Source: an uncultured Gammaproteobacteria bacterium (GTDB lineage: Bacteria; Pseudomonadota; Gammaproteobacteria; PS1; Pseudothioglobaceae). From it: 64,000 nt of DNA. Under the pieces are notes generated by a model. It did not search any database and had not been told where the DNA came from. It saw only the letters and a program-made list of their open reading frames with translations. The stretch spans positions 25,079-89,078 of the forward strand of contig CAJXOB010000002.1 of assembly GCA_913057955.1 (NCBI GenBank). The letters run 5' to 3'. How positions within the stretch are numbered: position 1 is the first letter of the stretch; every line of letters begins with the position of its first letter. This document shows positions 10,265 through 20,527 of this stretch, piece after piece. The translations under genes were made by a program, and so were the position numbers.

Positions 10265-11191
10265 ATGTCAATCTTTATGTTTAATAGGGGTTTCATGCAG
10301 AATAGATATTTCCTTGGATTTGTATTAGTAGTTGTCAGTGGAATCATTTGGAGCTTTGGTGCTCCACTTGTGCGCCTTCTAGAAGATGCTGAAAACTATA
10401 GGCTTCAATATCTACTTTATAGAGGCCTAATCATTACATCAGTGATACTCATTTTTGTTGCTCTTAGAGAGGGCAAAGACTTTTTTAATACGTTTAAAAG
10501 GATTGATTCTTGGAGCTTGGTTGGAAGCGTAGTAATGTCATTTACATTTTTTGGTTGGATTTATGCGCTAACCACCACCACAGTAGCTATTACATTGTTA
10601 ATGCTTGCCTTGTCTCCAGTTCTTTCTGCATTTTTAGGCTATCTTATTTTAGGTGAAAGGCTAAGTCGCATCACTTTCATAAATATGTTGATTGTTGCTG
10701 CTGGAATTACAATTATGGTTTGGGATACTGAGAAATCAACTACTTTATTAGGGGTTGTTTATGGTTTCTTTGTAGCTTTAGGCTTTGCAATATACACAAT
10801 TACAATTCGAAAAAATCCTGAAGTCCCTAAATTATTAACGCCTGCTCTTGCTGGCTTTTTTTGCATGTTATGGTCAACAATTTTAATCCTAGTAAGTGGA
10901 GGTAGCTTTGAAATGGTCCCAGTCAATATTGGAATTAGCATGATGCATGGTTTAGTTGTTGGCCTTGGCCTTATATTATATGGGTTAGGCGCAAAATATT
11001 TGCCTAGTGGCGAGCTTGTGATGCTTTCATTGTTAGAGGTGGTGTTGGGTATTTTTTGGGCATGGCTGCCAATTTTTGGGATTCATGAGGTGCCAAGTAC
11101 AAATACTTTAATTGGTGGTTGTGCTATCTTTATGGCAATTATTTTTCAGGGAATGAATGCAAGAAAAAAACATATAATCCCTATGCCTTAG
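10265..11191 (+). CDS. EamA/DMT family transporter
   Basis: Hydrophobic 10-TM protein, EamA repeats; alternative ATG at 10295. Confidence 0.84.
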   Translation: MSIFMFNRGFMQNRYFLGFVLVVVSGIIWSFGAPLVRLLEDAENYRLQYLLYRGLIITSVILIFVALREGKDFFNTFKRIDSWSLVGSVVMSFTFFGWIYALTTTTVAITLLMLALSPVLSAFLGYLILGERLSRITFINMLIVAAGITIMVWDTEKSTTLLGVVYGFFVALGFAIYTITIRKNPEVPKLLTPALAGFFCMLWSTILILVSGGSFEMVPVNIGISMMHGLVVGLGLILYGLGAKYLPSGELVMLSLLEVVLGIFWAWLPIFGIHEVPSTNTLIGGCAIFMAIIFQGMNARKKHIIPMP

Positions 11192-11303
11192 CTTATTGTT
11201 TTAATTGGTTTTAAAAACACTCTGTTTTCTTTTCTAATTTTTACAACGGCTCCGGCCAATGATAAAATTGTAAATAATTATTTAAATATTAAGTTGAAGC
11301 AAG

Positions 11304-12410
11304 ATGAGTGGATTAATTTTTCCTAATATAAATATTGAAAATCTTGATAGATGGGTGGGTGACTTGTCGCCTCTAGAGTGTATTGAGATTAAAGATGAAA
11401 CTCACAATGTTAAGAGTTTTACTTTTAAATCCAAGAAAGATGCTTGGTTTCAGTTTTTGCCAGGCCAGCATACAACTTTATTTTTAAATATAGATGGAAT
11501 TGAGGTAATGAGAACTTATACCATTGCTTCAAGTCCAACGCGACCACATACAATTACCATTACCAATAAACGAATGAAAGTTGGTGTCGTTACAAACTGG
11601 ATGCATGATACTTTGAAGGTTGGTGATTGCATTGATGCGCTTAATATTGGAGGATCTTTTAGTGCTGCACTTGATCAGCCTAGGCGCAAAATGTTACTCA
11701 TGTCAGGCGGAAGTGGAATTACTCCTATGCTTTCCATGACAAGGTATTTTATTGATTTGTCTATAAATGTTGATTTAGTCTTTATCCATAATGCACAATC
11801 TCCTAAAGACCTGATTTCAAAAGAAGAGCTGGAGTTTTATGAGCTCCATCAATCTAACTTTAAAAGACATTTTATATGTGATACTCCAGATTCAACTTGG
11901 GAGGGGGAAAGTGGATTTTTGAGTTCTGAAATGCTTTTAGATCTTGTCCCTGATTTCATTGATAGAGAAATATATTGTTGTGGACCAGAGCCATATATGC
12001 TAAATGCACAAAAAATTTTAAAGTTAAGTGATTTTGATATGTCAGCATACCACCAAGAGAGTTTTGATATTGAGAGTTCAACCGCTCAAAGCAATATGGC
12101 AATTAATCTAGAATTGCCTGAGCATAAAGTTCCAAATAGTGGGATAAATGAATATAATGTCACCCTGTCGAAGAGCGGGAAAATAGTATCTTGCGGTAGT
12201 AATTCGAGTATATTAGTTTCAATACAAAAACAAGGTATTACAGTTCCTTTTGCATGTTCTATGGGTTTATGCGGGACATGTCGAACCAAAATGTTAGAAG
12301 GTACAGTTGAGATGGATTCTCAGGGCGGGCTTTTAAAGTCCCATGAGGAAGAAGGATACATACTTACTTGTTGTTCTTATCCTACAAGTGACGTAGTTCT
12401 TGATTTATAG
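11304..12410 (+). CDS. Flavin reductase with C-terminal plant-type [2Fe-2S] ferredoxin domain (GbcB-like)
   Basis: RTYTIASSPT FAD motif, GGSGITPMLSM NAD motif, C-terminal CSMGLCGTCRTKMLEG...C ferredoxin cluster. Confidence 0.85.
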   Translation: MSGLIFPNINIENLDRWVGDLSPLECIEIKDETHNVKSFTFKSKKDAWFQFLPGQHTTLFLNIDGIEVMRTYTIASSPTRPHTITITNKRMKVGVVTNWMHDTLKVGDCIDALNIGGSFSAALDQPRRKMLLMSGGSGITPMLSMTRYFIDLSINVDLVFIHNAQSPKDLISKEELEFYELHQSNFKRHFICDTPDSTWEGESGFLSSEMLLDLVPDFIDREIYCCGPEPYMLNAQKILKLSDFDMSAYHQESFDIESSTAQSNMAINLELPEHKVPNSGINEYNVTLSKSGKIVSCGSNSSILVSIQKQGITVPFACSMGLCGTCRTKMLEGTVEMDSQGGLLKSHEEEGYILTCCSYPTSDVVLDL

Positions 12411-12435
12411 TTTTATTGTTCGAGCTTAAATTATT

Positions 12436-13686
12436 ATGCAAAAAAAATATTCTTGGTATTCGTTATTAAAGGCTGGATTGGGTAATCAAGAATGGGATCA
12501 AGCAATCCCATTATCAAAGCCTAAGTCTAAGTACGATGTTATTATTATTGGCGGCGGCGGCCATGGCCTTGCAACAGCTTATTATTTGGCTAAGGAGTGT
12601 GGCATTACAAATGTTGCAGTTCTGGAAAAAGGCTATATTGGCGGCGGTAATACTGGCAGAAATACAACTATTATTCGTTCAAACTATTTAAGAGATGAGG
12701 CATCTAGTCTTTATGAGCACTCCATGAGACTCTGGGAGGGGCTTAGCGAAGACCTAAACTTTAATGTCATGTTTAGCCAGAGAGGTGTATACAACCTTGG
12801 ACACACTCTTCAAGATATGAGAGATATTGAGAGAAGAGTAAACGCTAATGTGCTTAATGGTGTTGATGCTGTAGTGGTCGACCATAAAGAAATAAAGGAA
12901 CAAATTCCAATTATTAATACCTCTAAAAATGCAAGGTATCCAATTATGGGAGCCTCTTTCCAGGCGCGTGCTGGTGTTGCGAGACATGATGGTGTTGCTT
13001 GGGGATTTGCTAGGGCTGCCTCAAATCTTGGTGTTGATATCATACAAAATTGTGAGGTTATTGATTTTGAGATTGATGGAGGGAGAATTAAAGGCGTTAA
13101 GACAACGCAAGGTGACATCATGGCAGATCGTGTTGGCTGTGTAAGCGCAGGGCACTCTTCAGTGGTAGCAAAAATGGCAGGATTAAGATTGCCAGTTGAA
13201 AGCCACCCTTTGCAAGCGTTTGTATCTGAAGCTATGAAACCAATTCTTCATACGGTAGTTATGTCTAACGCTGTTCATGGTTATGTAAGTCAGAGCGATA
13301 AGGGAGATTTAGTTATTGGTGCCGGTATCGATGGATACAACTCATATGCTCAAAGAGGTAGCGCGAAAATAGTAGAGCATTGCGCTGCCGCAATACTTGA
13401 ACTATTTCCAATTTTTTCGAGAGTTCGAATGAACCGACAATGGGGTGGCATAGTTGATGTTTGTCCAGATGCTTGTCCAATTATTAGCCCAACAAAAGTT
13501 GAAGGGCTTTACTTTAACTGTGGCTGGGGTACTGGTGGCTTTAAAGCAACTCCAGGCTCTGGTAATGTTTTTGCACACACTATAGCTCAAGATAAACAAC
13601 ATGAGCTTGCAGTCCCGTTTCATATCGATCGTTTTACAAGTGGCGCTCTTATCGATGAGCATGGCGCAGCAGGAGTTGCGCATTAG
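12436..13686 (+). CDS. soxB: Sarcosine oxidase subunit beta
   Basis: [24 protein letters not shown] motif, [31 protein letters not shown]; start of the soxBDAG order. Confidence 0.95.
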   Translation: MQKKYSWYSLLKAGLGNQEWDQAIPLSKPKSKYDVIIIGGGGHGLATAYYLAKECGITNVAVLEKGYIGGGNTGRNTTIIRSNYLRDEASSLYEHSMRLWEGLSEDLNFNVMFSQRGVYNLGHTLQDMRDIERRVNANVLNGVDAVVVDHKEIKEQIPIINTSKNARYPIMGASFQARAGVARHDGVAWGFARAASNLGVDIIQNCEVIDFEIDGGRIKGVKTTQGDIMADRVGCVSAGHSSVVAKMAGLRLPVESHPLQAFVSEAMKPILHTVVMSNAVHGYVSQSDKGDLVIGAGIDGYNSYAQRGSAKIVEHCAAAILELFPIFSRVRMNRQWGGIVDVCPDACPIISPTKVEGLYFNCGWGTGGFKATPGSGNVFAHTIAQDKQHELAVPFHIDRFTSGALIDEHGAAGVAH

Positions 13687-13706
13687 TTTTTTATAAAGGT
13701 AATATT

Positions 13707-13991
13707 ATGTTTTTGATAGATTGTCCATATTGTAAAGAATCGAGAGATCAAAATGAATTCTCCCCTGCTGGAGAAGCTTTCATTGCTAGACCTCAGAACC
13801 CTGAAGAGCTAAGCGATGATGAGTGGGCTGATTACGTATTTTATCGCACTAATCATAAAGGAGATCATTGGGAGCAGTGGGTCCACACTAACGGTTGTCG
13901 AAAATACTTCTTAGTTAAAAGATCTACGATTAGCCATGAAATTCTTGAAGTTGCGGCTTTTGGAGAGGTAACAAGTGAGAATAAATCATGA
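13707..13991 (+). CDS. soxD: Sarcosine oxidase subunit delta
   Basis: CPYCKESRDQNEF...HTNGCRKYF zinc-binding pattern; between soxB and soxA. Confidence 0.94.
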   Translation: MFLIDCPYCKESRDQNEFSPAGEAFIARPQNPEELSDDEWADYVFYRTNHKGDHWEQWVHTNGCRKYFLVKRSTISHEILEVAAFGEVTSENKS

Positions 13992-16900
13992 GATTAAGAA
14001 ATCATAACAATGACCATATAGACCAATCAGAATCATTAAGTTTTATATTTAATAATAGGTCCTACAAGGGATATAAGGGTGATACATTGGCTTCTGCACT
14101 AATAGCAAATGATGTTCTTTTCTTTGCTAGAAGCTTTAAATATGGTCGTAAGCGTGGTCTTATGGGTTCAGGCGTTGAAGAGCCTAACGCACTTGTTTCA
14201 CTTGAAATTGGTGGGCGCTATACTCCTAATTTAAAGGCAACTGAAGTGATGCTTTATGATGGCTTAAGTGCGGTGAGCTCTAGTAACCCTAATTCGATTG
14301 ATTTTCGCGCTATTATTAAGCCTTTACATCGATTTATGCCTGCTGGTTTTTATTATAAAACGTTTATAAAACAAAAGGTTTGGGCATTGGTTGAAGACAG
14401 CCTAAGATCGCTTTCAGGTTTTTCAAAAGCTCCAACCGAAAAAGATGAAGATGTTTATGATCATATCTTCCATCATGCTGAAGTTCTTATTGTTGGGGGA
14501 GGCGTCGCAGGAATAACAGCTGCACTAGAAGTTCTTAATAACTCTAAAACAACAAGGGTTGTGTTAGTTGATGAGCGGGCTCATCTGGGTGGTGAGTTAT
14601 TTAATGAATTTAAAAGTGATGATTCAGCTATTAGTTGGCATCGTGGTAGCATTAATAAGCTGCTGGAATTTAAAAATGAAGCTAACAGTCGCTTGAAATT
14701 ACTTTCCCGTTCTACCGCATATGCTTGGTATGATCACAACTACATAGAAGTGTTGCAGACTAATGCTACAGGCGAGTCACTTTTTGCAGGAAGCACTCAG
14801 GGAGCTAGGAAAGTACTACATAAAATAAGAGCAAAGGAAGTTATATTGGCAACTGGTGCTCACGAGCGTCCTATGCTATTTGAAACAAACGATTTAGCAA
14901 ATACTATGTTGAGTCAGTCTGTGAGACGTTATCTTAATGAGTTTGGTGTAATCTCAGGCAAAAATGTTATTTTGTATGGAAATAATGATAGTATTTATAG
15001 CACAGCAATTGATATTAAAAGTAATGAGATTAACTGTAAGGTTATAGATGTTAGGGCTTCTGGTAATGAGAGCGAAATTGTTTTAAAAGCGATAAAATCA
15101 GGCATCGAGGTCCTTCAAGGTTATGCTGTATTAAAAGCACATGGTACAAATCTTGTAAAAGGTATCGAGATTTCTAAGGTTGAAATGCAAGGCAAGAAGT
15201 GGATGCTTATAGGCTCTTCAAAAAGACTTAATTGCGACTTGTTGGCTTCATCAGGGGGCTTTAACCCCGTGGTTCATCTTGATTGTCATTGCGGTGCAAA
15301 GACTTTTTTTGATGATGATTCTCAAGCATTTTTGCCACAAAAGGAACGAAAAAATAGACAAGTATGTGGCTCTGTTAGTGCGATCGGTTTTTGGAAGGAT
15401 GCTGTAATTGATGCAAAAAATAAAGCCCAATTGACTCTTGTATCTTTAGGGGAAGTTAAAAAAGCCCAGCAAGGCGTTATGAGTGAAAATTACTTGGACT
15501 ATTTCAATGCCAGTCAATTTTTTATGCCAATAGAAATTCTTAATAGGCCAAAAGTGTTTATTGATATGCAAAATGACGTCACTACTTTGGATGTTGCTCT
15601 TGCAATAAGAGAAGGGTATCGTTCGATTGAACATATTAAGCGCTACACGGCAATGGGGTTTGGAACTGATCAAGGCAAAACTGGTAACATTAATGGTATT
15701 GCTGTTGCAGCTGAGTTTCTTGATGTACCCTTGTCTGAAGTAGGAACAACTACATTTCGCCCAGCCTATACTGGGGTTGATTTTGGTGCTATGGCAGGTA
15801 GGGAAGTGGGAGGTTTTTTTGATCCTCAAAGGTATACAGCAATCCATGATTCTCATATAGACAGTGGAGCTGAGTTTGAGGTTGTTGGTCAGTGGTATCG
15901 ACCATGGTATTATCCAAAGAGTGGAGAGGATATGCATCAGGCAGTTAACAGAGAGTGCCTTGCAGTTAGAACTTCTCTTGGAATGATGGATGCATCGACT
16001 CTTGGAAAAATTGATGTTCAGGGAGGCGATGCTAGAGAATTTTTATCGAGAGTTTACACCAATGCTTGGATGAAGCTTGCGCCAGGAAGTTGTCGTTATG
16101 GCCTTATGTGTAATGAAAAAGGAATGATCATTGATGATGGTGTATCAACCTGTATCAATGACAATCATTTTATTATGACTACTACAACTGGAGGCGCTGC
16201 AAGCGTTTACACCACTTTAGAGATGTGGCTTCAAACTGAATGGGATGATTTAGATGTCCACCTTAGTAGTGTTACAGATCAATTTGCAACTGTCGCAGTT
16301 GTGGGTCCAAATGCCCGTAATTTGATGAAAGTTTTGTGTCAAGACGTTGATTTTGAGCGTGATAATTTTAAATTTATGCAGTGGCGACCTGGAACAGTAT
16401 GCGGTGTAGACGCAAGGATTATGAGAATTAGTTTTTCCGGTGAACTTGCCTATGAAATTAATGTGGAAGCTAATTATGGTCGCTATATTTGGGATGAAGT
16501 AGCTCTGGCTGGAAAGCAATGGAATATAACGCCTTATGGCACTGAATCAATGCATGTTCTTCGTGCTGAGAAGGGCTATATTATTGTTGGACAAGATACT
16601 GATGGTTCGATGACGCCAATGGATGTCAATATGAATTGGATCCTTGCAAAAGACAAGCCCTTTTCTTATATTGGTCGTCGTTCTTTTAGTATTTCTGCAC
16701 TAAATTCTAAAGATCGTTTTCAACTAGTAGGTCTTTTAACTAAGGATGAGGGAGTTGTTCTCCCTGAGGGCTCGCATATAATTAACAATAATAGAAGCTC
16801 TATAGGTTATATTACCTCAAGTTATTACAGCCCTATTCTTGGAAGATCAATTGCAATGGCTCAGCTTAAGGGAGGCCTGTCAAAAATGAGTGAAACAGTA

Positions 16901-17008
16901 TTAGTCAAGATTGTTCAAGAAAAACAAGGCCTAAAGGAAATCCCTTGTGAAGTCTCTAGTAGTGTCTTTTATGATATTCAAGGAGAAAAGGTGGATGGCA
17001 ATGACTAA
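13988..17008 (+). CDS. soxA: Sarcosine oxidase subunit alpha (FAD/NAD domain plus C-terminal GcvT-like domain)
   Basis: 1006 aa; N-terminal 2Fe-2S-like fold region, ILIVGGGVAGI-type motif, C-terminal GcvT domain; ATGA overlap with soxD. Confidence 0.95.
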   Translation: MRLRNHNNDHIDQSESLSFIFNNRSYKGYKGDTLASALIANDVLFFARSFKYGRKRGLMGSGVEEPNALVSLEIGGRYTPNLKATEVMLYDGLSAVSSSNPNSIDFRAIIKPLHRFMPAGFYYKTFIKQKVWALVEDSLRSLSGFSKAPTEKDEDVYDHIFHHAEVLIVGGGVAGITAALEVLNNSKTTRVVLVDERAHLGGELFNEFKSDDSAISWHRGSINKLLEFKNEANSRLKLLSRSTAYAWYDHNYIEVLQTNATGESLFAGSTQGARKVLHKIRAKEVILATGAHERPMLFETNDLANTMLSQSVRRYLNEFGVISGKNVILYGNNDSIYSTAIDIKSNEINCKVIDVRASGNESEIVLKAIKSGIEVLQGYAVLKAHGTNLVKGIEISKVEMQGKKWMLIGSSKRLNCDLLASSGGFNPVVHLDCHCGAKTFFDDDSQAFLPQKERKNRQVCGSVSAIGFWKDAVIDAKNKAQLTLVSLGEVKKAQQGVMSENYLDYFNASQFFMPIEILNRPKVFIDMQNDVTTLDVALAIREGYRSIEHIKRYTAMGFGTDQGKTGNINGIAVAAEFLDVPLSEVGTTTFRPAYTGVDFGAMAGREVGGFFDPQRYTAIHDSHIDSGAEFEVVGQWYRPWYYPKSGEDMHQAVNRECLAVRTSLGMMDASTLGKIDVQGGDAREFLSRVYTNAWMKLAPGSCRYGLMCNEKGMIIDDGVSTCINDNHFIMTTTTGGAASVYTTLEMWLQTEWDDLDVHLSSVTDQFATVAVVGPNARNLMKVLCQDVDFERDNFKFMQWRPGTVCGVDARIMRISFSGELAYEINVEANYGRYIWDEVALAGKQWNITPYGTESMHVLRAEKGYIIVGQDTDGSMTPMDVNMNWILAKDKPFSYIGRRSFSISALNSKDRFQLVGLLTKDEGVVLPEGSHIINNNRSSIGYITSSYYSPILGRSIAMAQLKGGLSKMSETVLVKIVQEKQGLKEIPCEVSSSVFYDIQGEKVDGND

Positions 17009-17591
17009 TCCCATCACAGTAGAAAATAGTATGCCAGAATTTAGATCAATATTCAGTTCTCTTATCGATGAGGATGGATATTTGATAAACCAGGAACATC
17101 TTAATTGCCGTGAAATTACAGGTAAATCTTTACTGGTATTAAGGACATCTAAAGATTCTAAAAAAAATAATAAAGCTGCAAAAGAGTTTTTTAACATTCA
17201 GTTGCCAAGTTCTCTTGGCATAAGTACTGGAGAAAATGATGCTAAATGTTTTTGGATAAGCCCTGACGAGTTTTGGTTGCTCAATAACCAGCAAGATAAA
17301 GAAAACTTGGTGGGCAAGATTAAATTACTTCCTGAAGGGCTGTCAATGACAGATAATTCAGCTGCTTATGGTATTCTTGAGTTTACTGGTGAGAATACAG
17401 ATAATCTATTGGCTAGATGGATGAGTTATGACTTGAGTGGCTCTCTTAAAGAAGGAAAAGTGATCTCAACAACTTTTGGGCAGGCACCTGTATTTGTTTA
17501 TCGTGAGAATCAAAAACTTTTAATGATGGTTAGGCATTCATTTTCGCATTATGTTGTTGGATTGTTTCAGGATAGTGCAAAAAGAATCTAA
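16995..17591 (+). CDS. soxG: Sarcosine oxidase subunit gamma
   Basis: ISPDEFWLL and DNSAAYGILEFTG pattern; ATG at 16995 overlaps soxA by 14 bp (the ORF track start 16947 is upstream). Confidence 0.88.
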   Translation: MAMTNPITVENSMPEFRSIFSSLIDEDGYLINQEHLNCREITGKSLLVLRTSKDSKKNNKAAKEFFNIQLPSSLGISTGENDAKCFWISPDEFWLLNNQQDKENLVGKIKLLPEGLSMTDNSAAYGILEFTGENTDNLLARWMSYDLSGSLKEGKVISTTFGQAPVFVYRENQKLLMMVRHSFSHYVVGLFQDSAKRI

Positions 17592-17617
17592 GCCTTAATA
17601 TTGGTAAGGTATTAATT

Positions 17618-18202
17618 ATGGACAAGGTTAACTTTATAAACATGGAGGACGGCACTGCTGATGAGTATGCTTTTCTTGATGCTCTAGAAGATGAATATAA
17701 GGCAGATCTTCCAAAACGCTTGATTTCTGCTTTAAGAAATCTAAATGCCAGCCTTTCTGGCTATCAAATTAGTCGACTTGAGCACTCTTTGCAGGGGGCT
17801 ACTAGAGCGTATCATGCTAAAGAAAGCATAGAAATGATTATGGCTATTTTATTTCACGACATTGGTGATGAGTTAGCCCCCTATTCTCATTCTGAAATGG
17901 CTGCATCGCTGCTTCGACCATTTGTCTCTGAAAAATTTTATTGGATTATTAAACATCATGGCGCTTTTCAAATGTATTACTATGCTCACCATACTGGAGG
18001 AGATAGAGATGCAAGAGAAGTTTTTGCAGATAGTCCATGGTATGAGGATGCAATTCAATTTTGCCACCAATATGACCAAAACTGCTTTGACCCTGAGTAT
18101 GACTCTAAGCCTTTAGAGTTTTTTGTTCCTATGATTAATGAGTTTTTTGCTCGGCCAAGAGTGGATGACCCGGAAGAGCTTGCAAAATATGGAAAGAGAT
18201 AA
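17618..18202 (+). CDS. HD-domain protein, candidate HD-domain oxygenase (PhnZ/TmpB-like)
   Basis: RLEHSLQGA, LFHDIGDEL, YSHSEMAASLL, IIKHHGAFQMYYYAHH, FCHQYDQN; ligand spacing resembles PhnZ. Confidence 0.7.
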   Translation: MDKVNFINMEDGTADEYAFLDALEDEYKADLPKRLISALRNLNASLSGYQISRLEHSLQGATRAYHAKESIEMIMAILFHDIGDELAPYSHSEMAASLLRPFVSEKFYWIIKHHGAFQMYYYAHHTGGDRDAREVFADSPWYEDAIQFCHQYDQNCFDPEYDSKPLEFFVPMINEFFARPRVDDPEELAKYGKR

Positions 18203-18228
18203 TTTTTAAATTTATAGAGGATGTAATA

Positions 18229-18741
18229 GTGACTAATTTTTTTCTTAAACTTCCAACCCGGCAGATACATTTAATTATTTTTTTACTTGTTGGTTCGCTT
18301 CTTGGCTATGCAGCTTATAGTATTAAAGTTCTTGGGCTTGAGGCTTGCACACTATGCATAACCCAACAGTTTTTTTATTGCATGATTGGTGTTAGTTCAT
18401 TTGTAGCTTTTTTGCATAGACCGAGTATTCGAATCAGTAAATTATATTCATTCTTTATAGCCATTTTTGCTATCGCAGGAGCATGGATCTCTGCTCGTCA
18501 AGTTTGGCTGCAAGGACTTCCTGAAGATGAAGTTCCATTGTGCGGTCCTCCACTTGAGTATATTATTGATGTGTTTCCATTTGCTGATGTTTTGAATGCG
18601 TTATTTATGGGCGATGGAAATTGTGCTGAAATTCCATGGCAATTTTTAGGTATGAGTATGGCTGGCTGGTCCTTAATCTGGTTTATAGTAATTATCTCTC
18701 TGAGCCTATTTGCCTTATTAAAAAATTATTTTTCTAATTAA
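18229..18741 (+). CDS. dsbB: Disulfide bond formation protein B
   Basis: Four-TM protein with CTLC motif and second periplasmic Cys pair; GTG start. Confidence 0.85.
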   Translation: MTNFFLKLPTRQIHLIIFLLVGSLLGYAAYSIKVLGLEACTLCITQQFFYCMIGVSSFVAFLHRPSIRISKLYSFFIAIFAIAGAWISARQVWLQGLPEDEVPLCGPPLEYIIDVFPFADVLNALFMGDGNCAEIPWQFLGMSMAGWSLIWFIVIISLSLFALLKNYFSN

Positions 18742-18825
18742 AATTCAAAATTAATTCACAATTTCCAAAATAATTATTTCTGTGGTAAGATAATATTTCA
18801 ATAATAAACTGAAGTATTTTTATAT

Positions 18826-19986
18826 TTGACTGATTTTAAAAAAACAGTTGACAAGCTATTTAATTCCGTTGATATTCAAATCAATGGAACCCGCTCTTGG
18901 GATCCACAAATTAACAATGATTTATTCTATGCACGTGTTCTCAGTGGGGGGTCTTTGGCGCTTGGTGAGAGCTATATGGATGGATGGTGGGATTGTAAGT
19001 CATTAGATCAATTTGGAGATAAGTTACTGAGTGGTCGAATAGATAAACAAGTCAAAACAACTACCCCCTATTTTTTAATGAATGTAGCAAAAGCCTTCCT
19101 GTTCAATGCTCAAACAAAAAAAAGATCATATATAGTCGGAAGAGAACATTATGATATCGGCAACGATTTATTTTCATTAATGCTTGATGAGAAAATGAAT
19201 TATTCTTGTGGATATTGGAGGAAAGCAAAGAATCTGGAACAAGCTCAAATCAATAAGTTAGATTTAATTTGCAGAAAACTCCACCTCAAGCCTGGGATGA
19301 ATGTTCTGGAGATTGGTTGTGGGTGGGGCAGTTTTGCGAAATATGCTGCTGAAAATTACGGGGTAAGTTTTCATGGCGTGACCATATCAAAGGAACAAGT
19401 AAGTTATGCAAAAAAATCTTGCGAAGGACTTGATGTATCATTCGAATTAAAAGATTACCGTGAACTCAATAAGAAATATGATTGTATAGTTTCAATAGGG
19501 ATGTTCGAGCATGTTGGCTATAAAAACTATAGAAATTACATGGAAGTTGTAAATAGGTGCTTAAAGGATGACGGTTTATTTTTATTGCACACTATTGGAA
19601 GAAACAACCCGGGGCGTGCTACAGACCCATGGATTAATAAGTATATTTTTCCAAATGGCATGACTCCATCTTCGAGTCAAATTTGCGAATCCATTGAAGG
19701 TTTGTTTGTTATTGAGGATTGGCATAATTTTGGCCAAGATTACGACGCAACTTTAATGGCATGGCATGAAAATTTTCAAAAAAACTTCGATTTATTAACT
19801 GATACATATGATGAAAGATTTAAGAGAATGTGGGAGTACTATTTGCTAATGTGTGCTGCCGCTTTTCGCTCTAGAAAAAATCATTTGTGGCAGTTTGTGG
19901 TCTCAAAAAAAGGCTTAAAAGGTGGCTATAACTACAAAAATAATTCTAGATTTAGCGACCAAAAAGACCCTCTATCATTGCAATAG
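18826..19986 (+). CDS. cfa: Cyclopropane-fatty-acyl-phospholipid synthase
   Basis: HYDIGNDLFSLMLDEKMNYSCGYW, VLEIGCGWGSFAKYAAE, FPNGMTPS; TTG start. Confidence 0.95.
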   Translation: MTDFKKTVDKLFNSVDIQINGTRSWDPQINNDLFYARVLSGGSLALGESYMDGWWDCKSLDQFGDKLLSGRIDKQVKTTTPYFLMNVAKAFLFNAQTKKRSYIVGREHYDIGNDLFSLMLDEKMNYSCGYWRKAKNLEQAQINKLDLICRKLHLKPGMNVLEIGCGWGSFAKYAAENYGVSFHGVTISKEQVSYAKKSCEGLDVSFELKDYRELNKKYDCIVSIGMFEHVGYKNYRNYMEVVNRCLKDDGLFLLHTIGRNNPGRATDPWINKYIFPNGMTPSSSQICESIEGLFVIEDWHNFGQDYDATLMAWHENFQKNFDLLTDTYDERFKRMWEYYLLMCAAAFRSRKNHLWQFVVSKKGLKGGYNYKNNSRFSDQKDPLSLQ

Positions 19987-20524
19987 AGTTGCAGCCTGCA
20001 TCTAATGCACTTTGTTGATTATCAAAAGTAATTCCACCTATGCCAACAATAGGGATATTAATTTTTTTTCGGATATTTTGAATTGTTGATAGAGAGCAAC
20101 TGGCAGCATTTGGCTTAGTAGTAGATTTAAAAATAGCCCCTAAAGCAATATAATCTGCTCCATTTTTTTCAGCTTCTACAGCAAGTTCAAGATTATTATA
20201 GCAGGAGACCCCAATAATAAATTTCTCGCCAAGTTGGCTTCTTGCAGAATTTACATCGACATCATTTTGACCTAAGTGAACTCCGTCAGCACTAATTTTC
20301 TTGCAAAGGTTGACATCATCATTGACTATAAATAAAGTATTATGTTGTAGACATAGCTCTAGCAACTGTGTTGCCTCATCTAGCTTACGTTTTTCATCTT
20401 GATTTTTACGGCGGTATTGGAGAATATTTACTTTATGTTTTTTAATTGCACTCTCAATAAGGCTGATATTCAGGTCTTTGTCTGGGGTAATTCCGTACAG
20501 ACCTTTTATTCTTTGATTTAACAT
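19952..20524 (-). CDS. thiE: Thiamine-phosphate synthase
   Basis: GLYGITPD, LQYRRKN, VHLGQNDV, GADYIALGAIFKSTTKP, PIVGIGGI; start MLNQRIKGLYG at 20524. Confidence 0.92.
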   Translation of the reverse strand: MLNQRIKGLYGITPDKDLNISLIESAIKKHKVNILQYRRKNQDEKRKLDEATQLLELCLQHNTLFIVNDDVNLCKKISADGVHLGQNDVDVNSARSQLGEKFIIGVSCYNNLELAVEAEKNGADYIALGAIFKSTTKPNAASCSLSTIQNIRKKINIPIVGIGGITFDNQQSALDAGCNSIAMIEGLFGR

Positions 20525-20527
20525 ATC

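Noticed and set aside
15446-15937. 163-aa antisense ORF inside soxA
   Set aside because: Complement of a strongly conserved coding region; no start context or family signature.
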